Source: Hemileia vastatrix (lineage: Eukaryota; Basidiomycota; Pucciniomycetes; Pucciniales; Zaghouaniaceae). From it: a stretch of DNA of 64,000 bases. The stretch's first letter is position 1, and the number at the start of each line of letters is the position of its first letter. The stretch lies in contig JASXTE010000002.1 in the NCBI GenBank assembly GCA_030280995.1, forward strand, positions 17,738,683-17,802,682, given 5' to 3'. The notes below the pieces were generated by a model. It was not told the origin of the DNA, made no database searches, and saw only the letters and a list, made by a program, of their open reading frames with translations. Position numbers and translations under genes: made by a program. Positions 24,203-35,701 of the stretch are shown here, piece after piece.

Positions 24203-24576
24203 TATTATAATTTTTCTATCATTAAATATTTTCTTCCAAATTTTTTTTCCTTTTTTTTCTCTTTTATTAATTTTTTTATTTATTTTATTTTAATTTATTT
24301 TTTTTAAACTTCCCTTTTTATTTTCCTCTTTTTCAATTTTATTTATACTTTTTAATTTTTTTCATTTAATTTTGGATTTTTCCCTTCCAATTATTTTTTA
24401 AAGCTACATCAAGATAGATTAATTTTTTTATATAATGGTGCATCTGGCTTTAGGTTGTTCTAATTGTTATTATATAAAATAGGAAAACTTGATTGGGACT
24501 TGTAAAAATAATTGGTTGTAGAAATTTTAAATTTTAAATTTTTTTTCCATTTGATTTCTTTGATTCAATAAATTGC
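24203..24576. other. AT-rich spacer
   Basis: Mostly poly(T)-rich sequence between the oxygenase remnant and the hairpin-unit array. I see no gene or clear signal. Confidence 0.6.
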
Positions 24577-24960
24577 AGGGGGGTATTCCCAAATTTTCAT
24601 ATTAGACTTTAAAAAAAAATTGACTTGAAAATTGGATGATACCCTTTCATTAATTCATTAAAATACAGGATGGGGGTATCGCCAAATTATCATATCAGAC
24701 TTAAAAAAAATTTGATTTGTAAATTTGATGATACCCTTTCCTTAATTCAATAAAATAAAAGGGAGGTATTGCCAAATTTTCATATCACAGTTAAAAAAAA
24801 TTTGACTTGAAATTTTGGTGATACACATCCGTTACTTCAATAAAATGCAGGGGGAAGTATTGCCAAAATTTCATATAAGACTTGCAAAATTCTTTACTTG
24901 AAAGAATTTTGGTGATACCCTCCCCTTAGCTCAATCAAATGCAGGGGTGGGATTGGGAAA
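24577..24960. repeat. Four tandem units with Harbinger-like ends
   Basis: Four units of roughly 65-75 bp begin GGGGGTATT/GGGGGTATC-like and end GATACCC-like, separated by TTAATTCAATAAAATGCAGG-like spacers of about 25-30 bp. Starts are near 24579, 24674, 24760 and 24850. Each unit can fold on its own ends, and these resemble the GGGGGTATC terminus of HB1 itself. Confidence 0.7.
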
Positions 24961-25161
24961 TTTTCAAATGTGACTTGAAAATTTAAACTAAATAAGAATT
25001 TTTAACATCAAAAATTCTTAAAATTTTATTTAAAAGAGAATTCATAACATTAAAATATGAAAATTCAACTAATGATGGATAGAGTAAAATAATACAGGAA
25101 ATTAAGATAAAGTTTTATGTACAAATTATGAACAGTTGAAGTGAGAGATAAATAAAACAAA

Positions 25162-26554
25162 CTAGTCATCAAAAATATTCATTAAATGTTCAATTTCCAC
25201 AACAGATTTATTAGCTTTAACACATTCTATCAAGAAATCTTTCTTTTTGGAATTTTCTTCACAATCAAGCTTATATTTCATCTGTTCCTTGATTTTTTGA
25301 TGCTCTAGTGTTTTTTCCTCTTTCTTTGATTTTTCAATACTTAGAGATAACTCAAATTTCTTCTCCTCCAAGTCTTGTGCCCTATCATCCTTCTGTAAAG
25401 AAATTTCGAGCTTCCTCTCCTCCAAGATTTGTGTCCTATCATCCTTGTGTGAAGAGAGTTTGAATTTCTTCTCTTTTAAATCATATACCCTGTCATCCCT
25501 CCTTAAAGAGAGCTTGCATTTTTTCTTTTCAAACTTTAGAGTCTCTTTAGAAACTTCCAATTTTTCTAGAGTGATCAGAAATATTAAAATAAAGTAGAAG
25601 AAAAGCAGAGTAAAGTATTAAGAGGTTTGGTATCACTTACAAGCATCACATTTCTCCAAAAATTCATTGATAGAAGAAAAAGGGGTTTGAGATGAAGTAT
25701 CACTTTTTCTTCTTCTTTGAGAGTGTAAATTCAGACTACTTGAAGCCCTTTGCTTTTTGTTCAAGGTCACAATTTCCTCCTCTTCATTTTTGCTGGCTTC
25801 TGACTCAGTTGATTGTGGCTCCTGATTTAGTTCTTCAGCCTATTTATAAATAAAAAAATGTAAATACAAAAAAGAATTGGTAAGATAAAATAAAAAAAAC
25901 CTAATTGAGTTATATCAGGCTGGTTTATATTGACATAAAGATCTATTGAAAAAATATCTTAATTTGTGGAAGTTAAATGAGCGGAGGCTTGAGTAGAAGA
26001 AGAAGGAAAAAGATTTCTTTCAACATCATGTTCTGAGATAGTGTCTTCACCATCCAACATTTTTGTAGGATTAACATCAGCTTGCTCTCCAAAAATAGAA
26101 TCCATCCCTTTAGGGTAAGGACATGAAGAATCAAGTTTATTGTCTATGTATTTAATGCCCTTACTGATATTGAGGTCAGTAATACCAAAACCAGTAGAAG
26201 ATGAAAGAGTCTTTGCCTTCTTGTACTTGGCTTGATAATGCTTGAAGCGTTCAGACATCTGTTTTCATAAAAGATTTATCCTTCCCTTAGTCTTATTCTG
26301 TAATTTGTTGGCCATTAGAAGATAACCATTAACTTTTGATGCGGGGGCCATCCTACTTTAGTTGCACACTCAGTACCAAAACAAGAATCATAGTTAGATT
26401 TAGTTTTTAGCCAGTTGATAAGAATGAGATGATCATATTTCTTTAGTTGAACAATTTTGGATTTCTCAGCAGAGCAGGGGAAAGAGGGAGTAGTGGGATT
26501 TGAAGAACAACTGGGTGATGGCTGCCTTGGAGAAGATCTATGACAGCAAGGCAT
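25162..26554 (-). pseudogene. HB1 companion gene (Myb/SANT-like DNA-binding protein)
   Basis: Starts at the ATG at 26554 (MPCCHRSS...), matching the start of the F companion (MPPRHSKS...). The conserved block LILINWLKTKSNYDSCFG...MSERFKHYQAKYKKAKTLSSSTGFGITD corresponds to the Myb/SANT-like domain that accompanies Harbinger transposases, where the partner binds the element ends. Exons appear to be 26554-25959, 25858-25640 (ends FLEKCDA) and 25560-25162. The last is a Lys/Glu-rich coiled coil with four repeats around KDDR. Lesions: one extra C in a C run (about 26345) and a TGA near 26272. It converges on the transposase, as in F. Confidence 0.72.
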
Positions 26555-26570
26555 GTTAAGATAATTAAAG

Positions 26571-26700
26571 ATGAAAAGGAGCAGAAACAAGCAGATGAGA
26601 TAGCGAGATGAAAAGGAGCAGAAACAAGCAGATGAGATTGCGAGATGAAAAGGAGCAGAAACAAGCAGATGAGAGAGTGAGATGAAAAGGAGAAGAATTA
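26571..26700. repeat. Approx. 37-bp tandem repeat upstream of companion gene
   Basis: Three to four units of GATGAAAAGGAGCAGAAACA followed by AGCAGATGAGAT. A second array with the same unit is at about 27454-27575 because the region is duplicated. The Leu/Ser-rich open frames on the minus strand come from the repeat. Confidence 0.8.
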
Positions 26701-27022
26701 AATAGATGAAATGGGGAGAAATTTTGAGCGGATAGGATGAACAGGATGGGATGAGAATGGGAGTGCACAGCAAGGTAGAAGGCATATCCAGAGAGTAGTC
26801 CAAGATGTGGTTATGGCAGAAAGTTGTGCAACATGTGGTTATGACAGAAAGTTGTCCAAGATGTGGTTATGAAAAATTGAGTAGAAAAATGTCTGAAAAG
26901 AGGTGAACCTTGACACTTAAAGTGTCTAATAACCCAATGATTAGCAAAAAAAATTGCAGAAGATAATTGGGGTATAAGAATTTTTATCCGCAATTAATTT
27001 AATTGCGGATCCCTGAACATTT

Positions 27023-27912
27023 TGTCTATGGATTTGATTCCCTTATTGATATCAAGGTCAGTAATACTAAAACCAGTAGAGGATGAAAGAGTCTTTGCCT
27101 TCTTGTACTTGGCTCTTTAATTCTTGAAGCGTTCAGACATCTGTTTTCATAAAAGATTTATCCTTCCCTTAGTCTTATTCCGTAATTTGTTGGCCATTAG
27201 AAGATATCCATTAACTTTTGATGCGGGGGCCATCCTACTTTAGTTGCACACTCAGTAACAAAACAAGAATCATAGTTAGATTTAGTTTTTAGCCAGTTGA
27301 TAAGAATGAGATGATCATCTTTCTTTAGTTGAACAATTTTGGATTTCTCAGCAGAGCGGGGGAAAGAGGGATTAGTGGAATTTGAAGAAAAAGTGGGTGA
27401 TAGCTGCCTTTGAGAAGATCTATGACTACAAGGCATGTTAAGATAATTAAAGATGAAAAGGAGCAGAAACAAGCAGATGAGATAGCAAGATGAAAAGGAG
27501 CAGAAACAAGCAGATGAGATTGTGAGATGACAAGGAGCAGAAACAAGCAGATGAGAGAGTGAGATGAATAGGAGAAGAATCAAATAGATGAAATGGGGAG
27601 AAATTCTGAGTGGATAGTATGAAAAGTATGGGATGAGAATGGGAGTGCGCAGCAAGGTAGAAGGCATATAGAGAGATTAGTCCAAGATGTGGTTATGGCA
27701 GAAAGTTGTGCAACATGTGGTTATGACAGAAAGTTGTCCAAGATGTGGTTATGAAAAATTGAGTAGAAAAATGTCTGATAAGAGGTGAACATTGACACTT
27801 AAAGTTTCTAATAACCCAATGATTAGCAATAAAAATTTTAGAAGATAATTGGGGTATAAGGATTTTTATCCGCATTTAATTTAATAGCGGATTGGTCAAC
27901 ATTGATACCCTC
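27023..27912 (-). pseudogene. Duplicated right end of HB1 with second companion-gene 5' part
   Basis: Bases 27023-27912 repeat 26141-27022 (offset 882 bp) with a few percent divergence. They include the companion ATG (27436), the same one-base insertion in the C run, the tandem repeat array and the terminal region. At 26990-27018 the inner copy retains a truncated terminus (ATCCGCAATT palindrome and GGGATCC) fused to the next copy. Only the outer copy has the full terminal repeat. Confidence 0.85.
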
Positions 27913-27917
27913 TATTA

Positions 27918-28414
27918 TATGGGTGTATGATATCATAAATTATAATGTAGGGTCCTTACTAGAGGTCTGGGTCTTGAAACTGATTGAAGAAGACACCACA
28001 GGATGGTGATGAGTCCTCAAAGTTCTTTAATTACCAGGGATAAGAGTGACATCATCTGGATTGAGGGTCTGGGCACTCCAGTGGATATTGGTATAAGTAA
28101 AGGAGGATTTGGTGGGTTATTAAACATCACTTACATACTACACATCAAATAAACATTATTAAAAATTATTAGCTTATAAAAATATATTTAAAAGCCTTTA
28201 AAAATTATATTATCTTTATATTAGCTATAACTACATATTATTAGCCTATTTTCCATCACTGGTCTGAAGCAATCCAAATATTGTTAGTTAAAAATTGAGT
28301 ATGAGAGTTTTATTAGCCTTTAAATGAGCTTTAATCCATAAATAAATTATTATTAAGTAGTGGGACTATTATCATTTTATATTAAATCATACTTCAGTAC
28401 TAGATTTACTGACA
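27918..28414 (+). repeat. 5' LTR of C, right part
   Basis: Continues the LTR interrupted at 9631 and ends TACTGACA. CTTGGGGGTCTTTCC, the family primer-binding signal, follows directly at 28415. It matches 36375-36870 of the 3' LTR. Confidence 0.85.
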
Positions 28415-28924
28415 CTTGGGGGTCTTTCCTAATTTATTACCTATTATTTTAGTATAACCTTAGGACATAATGTTTACTCTATTATAGCTCATATAAACTA
28501 AATATTTTAATCTTCAACACATTATTAGTTTATTATTGCTCATTAGTTGTGTAAAAGAACCCTTAGAATAATTTTACTAATTTTAATTAAATAAAAATTA
28601 GGTATTTACAGTAGTAGCTGTACCCAATATAAACCCATTTTCACCTGTTATTTGCTCACCAATATAACACTTAATTAATTTGATATTTGGTTAAATATTA
28701 TTAAGCTAATCACTCACTATTATAAAGGTCTATTAAAACTTATCATTTAATTTTTAACAAATTTTATTTTTATTTTTATTGTATTCTATTTAAATAAATA
28801 ATTATATATATTCAGGGTAAACTCCAGTGCTTTTATTAGTATTTATATTACTAATATTTATTATCTAATGCTTATCATAAAGGTTTTCCCTTTTGTAGGT
28901 GGATTTAATAGTTAATTAAAAATT
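28415..28924 (+). other. Primer-binding site and leader of C
   Basis: Starts CTTGGGGGTC with the TGG two bases in, like B, D and J. The rest is AT-rich leader; no gene seen. Confidence 0.6.
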
Positions 28925-29460
28925 ATGAGTGCTAAAAAGACAATTTAAGTTATAAACCTGATTTTAATACCAGGTCTAAAGCTAAAAAAAATCTACCAGA
29001 ACATAACTATGGAAGGACAGTCTTACCCTTAACAAGAAAAATTAAGCATAGAGGAATAGGAGACCCTCCTAAAAAAGGTTAAAATAAAGAAGACATCACC
29101 TTCTCTTAAGGATCAACTCTCCCACTTTGAGAGACAAGTTCTGAAGTTGGAGGAATCAAAGTCTGCTATCATCATGGAGGTGGAGAAGGTGCAGAAAAAC
29201 TGCAGGTTGTAATTCCATCATTTGAATCAATTTCTGGAAGAATTGAAGGTAGTAAAACAAAAAAAGCCACCCCCTACCCCAGGAGGATAAAATTAGTCCC
29301 AGGACATGATCTTGGTGGAAAAATGGAAGTGTGATTGGTTTCACCAACAATGGGCCAGTCACACCTGCAACAGGGATCCAGTCCCTCACTAGACAACTTC
29401 CAGTCACCCATACAAACGAAAACCAAAGCTTTAAAAGTCAGGGCTTTCTTCCATCCCTTG
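28925..29460 (+). pseudogene. ORF1 of C, degraded
   Basis: Starts MSAKKTI, then runs into stops. A later block (about 29100-29240) reads LKDQLSHFERQVLKLEESKSA, a coiled-coil segment at the place where B ORF1 has one. The segment ends HPL|GTAAGT, parallel to the PPLPW end of B ORF1. Function is unknown. The overlapping open frames on both strands at 29156-29520 are not separate genes. Confidence 0.55.
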
Positions 29461-29513
29461 GTAAGTATATCACCATCTAAAATTTACATAATACTTATTA
29501 TTACAATAAAAAG
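29461..29513 (+). other. Intron between ORF1 and gag in C
   Basis: 53 nt from GTAAGTATAT to ATAAAAAG at the position equivalent to the introns of A, D and J. The acceptor is the weakest of the set and was placed by length and alignment. Confidence 0.5.
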
Positions 29514-31326
29514 TATTTAATTGATATAAAATCTGTACTTAAAATTGAGGAGGACTTAAGACAATAGGGCTTTGATGTAGATACACCTGATTTATCTTTT
29601 GTAAATAGAAATATTAATATTTATGATAATAATAAAGTCAAACCTAAGTTTCCACCACATATAAGTGAGTTTAGAGTTTCACTAAATAGTGAAGAGTGTG
29701 AAAAGAAAGATGTTGGGTATTTGAATAAAAATCCAACTTTTCATAGAATTTTTTCAGAATTAGGGAGTAGAATGACTGAGTGTGAGGAACAAGCAATTAA
29801 GCTGACAAGTGAAACAACTTTGTCCTTAACTTTGAATATATCTTAACTGGAAACAAGAAACAAGGAATTAATGAAATAAAACCTGGCTCTAACTTTTAAA
29901 TATGATTCTTTAAGTAATAAACATAGTGAACTTTCAAACAAATTCAGTGAGTTAATAAAATTGTAAGAAGAACATTTATTAAAATATGAATCAAGAACAA
30001 AATTATCTTTTGAAAAGACAAACCAAACTGTTTCTAATTTTTTACAAAGATTAACTAAGAATGAGATTTGAACTTCCCGTCTACTGATGAATCAGGATAA
30101 TTAAAAGTACGCAAAGTATAATAATAATCTTTTCATTTTTAAAAATTTATCTCAATCATTCCCATCTCCACCAAAAGTAAAAGCATCTGGTGGAAGTGTC
30201 AAATCTGAAAGAAAAATTGTAAGCCACAAATCAGTACAAGAGGAAATACAAGACCATTTATCTAAAGTAAATGATTTATTGAATTTTCCTAGGATTAGTG
30301 AGATTAAATCCAATCAGAAGAATTGGCCAAAAATTGACTAGTACTCAAATTATGATGGGGAAGCCACCTCTGGTTGGCAACACTTTATTTAAAAAATTGA
30401 AAATTGAAAATTCTCATATAAGTTACCAGATGAAGAAATAAAATCAAAACTAATTTCATTATTTAAGGATGTTGCTTTATTATGGTTTGAAGCTGTATTA
30501 AATGAGGGTAAAGATTACTCTTGGGATGAATGGAAACAGCTAATTGAAAAACAATTTGGAGGTTCTATATTGAGACTAACTGAGCAAATATTATATGAGA
30601 AAACAAGGTATAATCTATTTAATAGAAAAAAAACCTATGGAATTTTCAATAAATTTAAATAAAATATTAAAAGCCATTGAACCAAATATGGATTTTAACT
30701 TATTGAAAGAGAATAATATATAAACTACCTATATCTGTCAGAGACATTTTTGTAGCTAGAAAAATAATGGTTAATGAATACTCTGAATTTATTAATATTT
30801 GTAATGAAATACTATTAAACCATAAGTATGAAGCAAGGTACACCACTTGTAAACAGAATAATGAACCTGTAAGAGCTCAAAATTCAAACCCACTCCAGGA
30901 AAAGCAGAAAAAATATAGTGTACCTGTAGTACCTAATAAGTATGAGACAAATACTTTTTATGAGTGTAATAAGCCTTGGGTTAAATGTCACAAATGTGAT
31001 AAAAATATAAATATTGTTGAAAATCAGTAAACATCTGAACATGAGACAAAAAAAGTAATGATTCAAGTGATTGTGACATTAATATCTCACATAGTGAAGA
31101 AAATGAGGTCTGTATGTTGGAAGATGATTTATCCATCTTTGAAAATCCAATATTAAGTATGGATTCAAATGTTTCATTAATGAATTTTGAATATGCTGAG
31201 ATCATTAATGATATACAAGCAGATAACTTAAGAATGACACCTATAATGGTTCCAGCAATAATTTCTGGAGAAACTGTAAATATAGTTTTGAAGGTAGGAG
31301 CTGCTGGTTCTGTGGTTTCTGATAAG
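29514..31326 (+). pseudogene. Gag and protease N-part of C
   Basis: Capsid block near 30325-30720 (NWPKIDxYSNYDGEATSGW, one stop inside), then EFINICNEILLNHKYEA as in B, a zinc-knuckle remnant FYECNKPWVKCHKCDK (first Cys replaced by Phe), and the protease block ending SVVSDK at 31326. The catalytic Asp of the protease is Lys here (VLKVGAAGS), so the enzyme would be dead even without the many stops. Insertion L interrupts it after SVVSDK. Confidence 0.78.
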
Positions 31327-32137
31327 ATAAAAGTTATTAAGTTAGTTAAATTAGTGGACAATTAGGAAGGTGGACAGTAGACAATGGACAACTTGGGAAG
31401 GACCAGTGGACAAGTGGACAGAGACAGAAAAAGTAAGGATAGATAAAGAAAAGAAGAATACCTGATAAGATAAAAGTTATTAAGTTAGTTAAATTAGTGG
31501 ACAATTAGGAAGGTGGACAGTAGAAAATGGAAGACTTGGGAAGGACCAGTGGACAAGTGGACAGAGACAGAAAAAGTAAGGATAGATAAAGAAAAGCTAG
31601 AGGAAAAATAGTGAGCAAGGAGAGAAGACGAGTGAGATAGATTAAGAGGGAGAAAAATGGATTCATTGCAGGGAAGAGCAGACATACAAGAATACCTGAT
31701 AAGATAAAAGTTATTAAGTTAGTTAAATTAGTGGACAATTAGGAATGTGGACAGTAGACAATGGACAACTTGGGAAGGACCAGTGGACAAGTGGACAGAG
31801 ACAGAAAAAGTAAGGATAGATAAAGAAAAGCTAGAGGAAAAATAGTGAGCAAGGAGAGAAGACAAGTGAGATAGATTAAGAGGGAGAAAAATGGATGACA
31901 AAATAAAATAAGCATGGCATCCATATATAGCAGTTTATTGATTGATATGTATATAGCTAAATAGTTAGATGTTGAAGAATATGTGATATAGTGGGTTGAG
32001 AAGAATGATGCTTGTAGGTAAGTCTAAGTCCATATGAAATCTAGTAAAAGTAAAGTACGATAGGCTAATAATGTTTTATGACTAAATACTAAGAATAATA
32101 GTTGGAGTTCAACAGTTTCTGCATGTAAACTATAGAA
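31327..32137. repeat. Insertion L in C with tandem GTGGACA-rich repeats
   Basis: Splits the protease: SVVSDK before, IENKSK and WRGFTS after, both matching B. It has three tandem partial copies starting near 31321, 31463 and 31697 with common text AAAAGTTATTAAGTTAGTTA, and many GTGGACA words. No coding capacity is evident and the minus-strand Leu-rich frames are repeat artefacts. Its origin is unknown and I found no clear terminal repeats. Confidence 0.65.
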
Positions 32138-35100
32138 AATTGATATTGAGAATAAGTCAAAGCTTTGACCCCTTCAGAGAAGAAATTGGAGAGGTTTTAC
32201 ATCAGTACTACACCCCACTGGTAAAATCAAAGCTGCTATTTTCTCTAAAAATCAACATGGTTATGTTAGAGTAACTTGTGACTTTGTAGTAGTGGATAAT
32301 ACAAATTGTAGTAGCTATTTTATCATTGGTAATGACATTCTGAAAAAGTTTGTTATAAAATTAGACCCTGCTAATAGTTGTTTTAGAATTGGCATGAATG
32401 GTAAAAGGAAATTTAAAATAAATTCTTTTAACACAGTCTTGAATATTGAATCAGTAGTAATATTCCTTGCAAAGGAAGAGAAACCAGTGAGATGGAAGTT
32501 CTGGAAACAGAAATTTCAAAAGCATCGTTTGACACTCAGATAAGTGAATCTGAGAAGACAAATATTTTGGACTTATTTAAGGCATTTCTAATGGCTTTTT
32601 CACATGGGAACAGTGAAATTGGCCTTTTGAAAAATCATGAGATGAAAATTAGTTTAATCTGTGAAAAAAATACTATTCCTTCTAGTCTTAAAAAGAAACA
32701 ATACCTTGCTTTAAAAATGAAGAGAAAGACATTGAGGATTATATTAAGATATTGTTAAACATGAACATTATTGAAAAGGTAGAAAATACATTAACATAAT
32801 GTGTGATATAACCAGGGCTAATTTCTTATGAACAAGATAAAGCAATACTCTGTGGTGATTATAGAGCATTAAATAAATTTACAGTAGATAATATTTATCC
32901 CTTGCCAATGATTGCTTCTATACATGCTACACTCAAAAGTGCTAAGTATATAAGTTACCTAGATGGGAATAAAGGGTATCCTCAAATTCCTGTTGAAAAG
33001 AACTCACAGAATGTTTTATTGATAAAAACACATACAGGAATTTATAAATATGTCATGATGCCGTTTGGACCAAAAAATTCTCCTTCAGTATTTCAGAAAT
33101 TAATGAATTTAACATTCCATAATGAAATAATTGAAAAGTGGTTAATGGTATACATTGATTAAATCATAGAGTTCTCAAAAACATATGATGAACACTTAAT
33201 CCATTTGAAGAAGGTATTTCAGAAGGTAGATGAAACAAAAATGACCCTTTCATTGAAAAAATGTAAATTCGGGTTTGAGTCTTTAAAGGCTCTTAGTCAT
33301 ATTGTGTCTTTATTACAAATATGTGTTGAACAAAATAAATTTGCTTCAATCAAGAATATTGGAATTCCTTAAAATTTTAATGATGTACAATCTTTTCTTG
33401 GTATGTGTGGTAACTATAGACAATATATAAAGAACTACCAATTAATTACTGCACCATTGAACACACTGATAAATAAATGAGAAGCTTTCATTTGGAACAA
33501 TGAAAGACAACATGCTTTCAATAAGTTAAAATAATTTTTGATGACAGCTCTCATAATGTGATTACCAGATTTCCAAATAACTTTTGTCTTGTATACTGAT
33601 GAAAGTTTTATTTTTTGGGTGCTTATTTTCATCAAAAACAACTTATTGAAGGTAAAATGTCAGAAGCAGTAATCTGCTATATTTCAAGAACTCTAAGAAG
33701 TAGTGAATTGAAATATGGTGGTACTCAAGTTGAGTGTTTGGAAGTAGTATGGGCTCTTGAAAAGCTAAATTATTACCTTGCGGACCAAATATTTGTGTTG
33801 ATAACTGACTGAAGTGAAGTTAAGTAACTCTTAAACTTGAAAACTCCAAATAGGTATATGTTTAGATGGCAATTAGCTGTACAAGAGTACAGAAGATAGA
33901 TGACTATTAAACATGGAGCAGGAACTTTATACTCTATTTTAGATCTGTTATATAGAGTACCTCTACCTAATAATGATGATACTCCAGCTTATGTTCCTGA
34001 AACAGAGATTATTAAAATTTATGGCATTTATATTGTAGATCTTGAGGATGAGTTTATGCAATCAATTCGTGATAATTATGCTTCAGATCCTGACCTTAGT
34101 AAACTGACTACAATATTAAATGATACATCTAATGCTTCAATGAGTGTTTTGATAAAAACACTGCCACAAAAATACAGGGAAGCATTGTAAAAATGAAAAT
34201 TTTCCATTAAGGATGGTTTTATATATTATAGAAAAAAATTAAGTAATGTAATTTTAATTCCCCCTTAAATAAAGGAGTTAATGTAAAGTATATTTCATTA
34301 AGATATATTTTTAGGTCATTTTGACTTCCATTAAATATTAACCTGAGTAAAAAATACAGCTTGGTGGATTAATATGTCTGATGATGTTCAAAAATATGTT
34401 GAGACATTTTATTCTTGTTAAAAATCTATAAGATTGACAGGCAAAAGAGCTGTTTTGTTAGAAAAAATTGAGAAACCAAAAACTCCATGGTATTAGTTAA
34501 CATGGACTTTGTAACAGGCCTTCCAATAGCAGGGAGTGAGAGTTATAACTCCTGCTGGGTAGTTGTAGATAAGTTTACAAAAATGTGTAAATTTATTCCA
34601 ACCCACAAAGAAGTCTCTGCAAAGGATTTAGATTTCTTATGGTGGATACAGACTTTAAATATAGCAGGGCTCCCCAAAGCAATAGTTTCATACAGAGTTC
34701 CAAAATTTACTTCTGTGTTCTGGAAACCACTTATGGATGTTTCAAAATGTCAATTATAGCTTTCTACAGTGCGCCATCCTAAGACTGATGGTCTGGAAGA
34801 AAGAATGAAACATACTTTAGAATATATGATAAGAAGATATTGTTCTTTTAGTCTTGAATTTAAAGAAAATGTCAAATTCACTCATAATTGGGTAACCCTT
34901 ATCCCTGGTTTAGAATTTGCATAAAATAGTACAGTTCATTCTGTCACTGGAAAAAAGTCATTTGAGTTATGGTTGGGCTATGTACCAAATACCTCTTCTA
35001 AACACTTAATGAATTACCAATATTGTACATCCATCCAGGTAAAAAAATCTATTCTTCAATAGAATCAGTTATTCAGAAAGCATGCTCAAGAATGTTTTAA

Positions 35101-35583
35101 TAAGGCATTTGAGTATGAGAAGAAAATATGGAATAAAGCCTTTAAAGAACAAATTTACAAAGAGGGTGATGAAGTCCTTATTTATACACTAAATTTCAAT
35201 TAAAATGGTAATTTTAATTGAAAGATCTATTCTTTGGACCATTTGTAGTGAAAAAGATGGTTGGTAAAAATGCTGTTGAAGTTGTATTATATGCACCATA
35301 TGATAGAAAACATCTAGTAATTCCTATTTCTCTTATAAAACCATACCATTCTAATAATACTTCTCTATTTCCAAGAAGATCAGGAAGATATAAACTGAAA
35401 CCTAAAGAAATATTTGAAAAAGCAGAAATTGAAAAAACACTTAAAAAGAGACACCTTACTAAAGAAAAGGGAGTTGAGTATCTATTAAGGTATAAAAATA
35501 AATCAGGTGAATAAGACCAGTGGATTCCTGAAAATAAAATCTCTGATATTGATTGACTCTTGAAAAAATTTAAAACCAAATAA
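32138..35583 (+). pseudogene. Pol of C (protease end, RT, RNase H, integrase, chromodomain)
   Basis: Collinear with B. The protease C-part is at 32290-32420 (GNDILKKF), RT at 32820-33480, RNase H at 33590-33970, the integrase zinc domain near 34300-34450 with degraded cysteines, and the integrase core at 34490-34830. The tail at 35220-35390 and a chromodomain-like block EYLLRYKNKSGE...WIPENKISD at 35470-35560 follow. The YIDD motif of RT has its second Asp replaced by TAA (about 33160). Numerous other stops and frame changes make it inactive. It lacks the GRGRPKK stretch of B but has a basic RRSGRYKLKPK at that place. Confidence 0.85.
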
Positions 35584-35701
35584 TAATGTTAAAAATAAAG
35601 TTTATGTAATATAGAAATTTATAAAACATTTTTCTATCCACTCCTTACTTAATAATTAAAATGTCTTAGCTTTATTTTATTATTTTTTTGAGTAAGGGGG
35701 A

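Larger units (their letters stand above)
9632..27912 (+). mobile_element. HB1: PIF/Harbinger-type transposon with extra cargo
   Basis: The left end GGGGGTATCAATGTTTAGGG at 9632 and the right end ATTGATACCCTC finishing at 27912 are inverted repeats, flanked by TATTA at 9627-9631 and 27913-27917. The uninterrupted C 3' LTR near 36365-36375 supplies the empty site. After removing B (10360-19645) the element is about 9.0 kb. It holds a plus-strand DDE transposase, a C-rich/G-rich inverted repeat, a Tet-like oxygenase pseudogene, tandem hairpin units and a convergent Myb-like companion gene with a duplicated right end. F, the compact relative, is only 3.35 kb. Confidence 0.85.

Noticed and set aside
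26315..26803. Hydrophobic Leu/Ser-rich minus-strand frames resembling a membrane protein
   Set aside because: Produced by the tandem GATGAAAAGGAGCAG repeat upstream of the companion gene; the same happens in the duplicate at 27197-27667.
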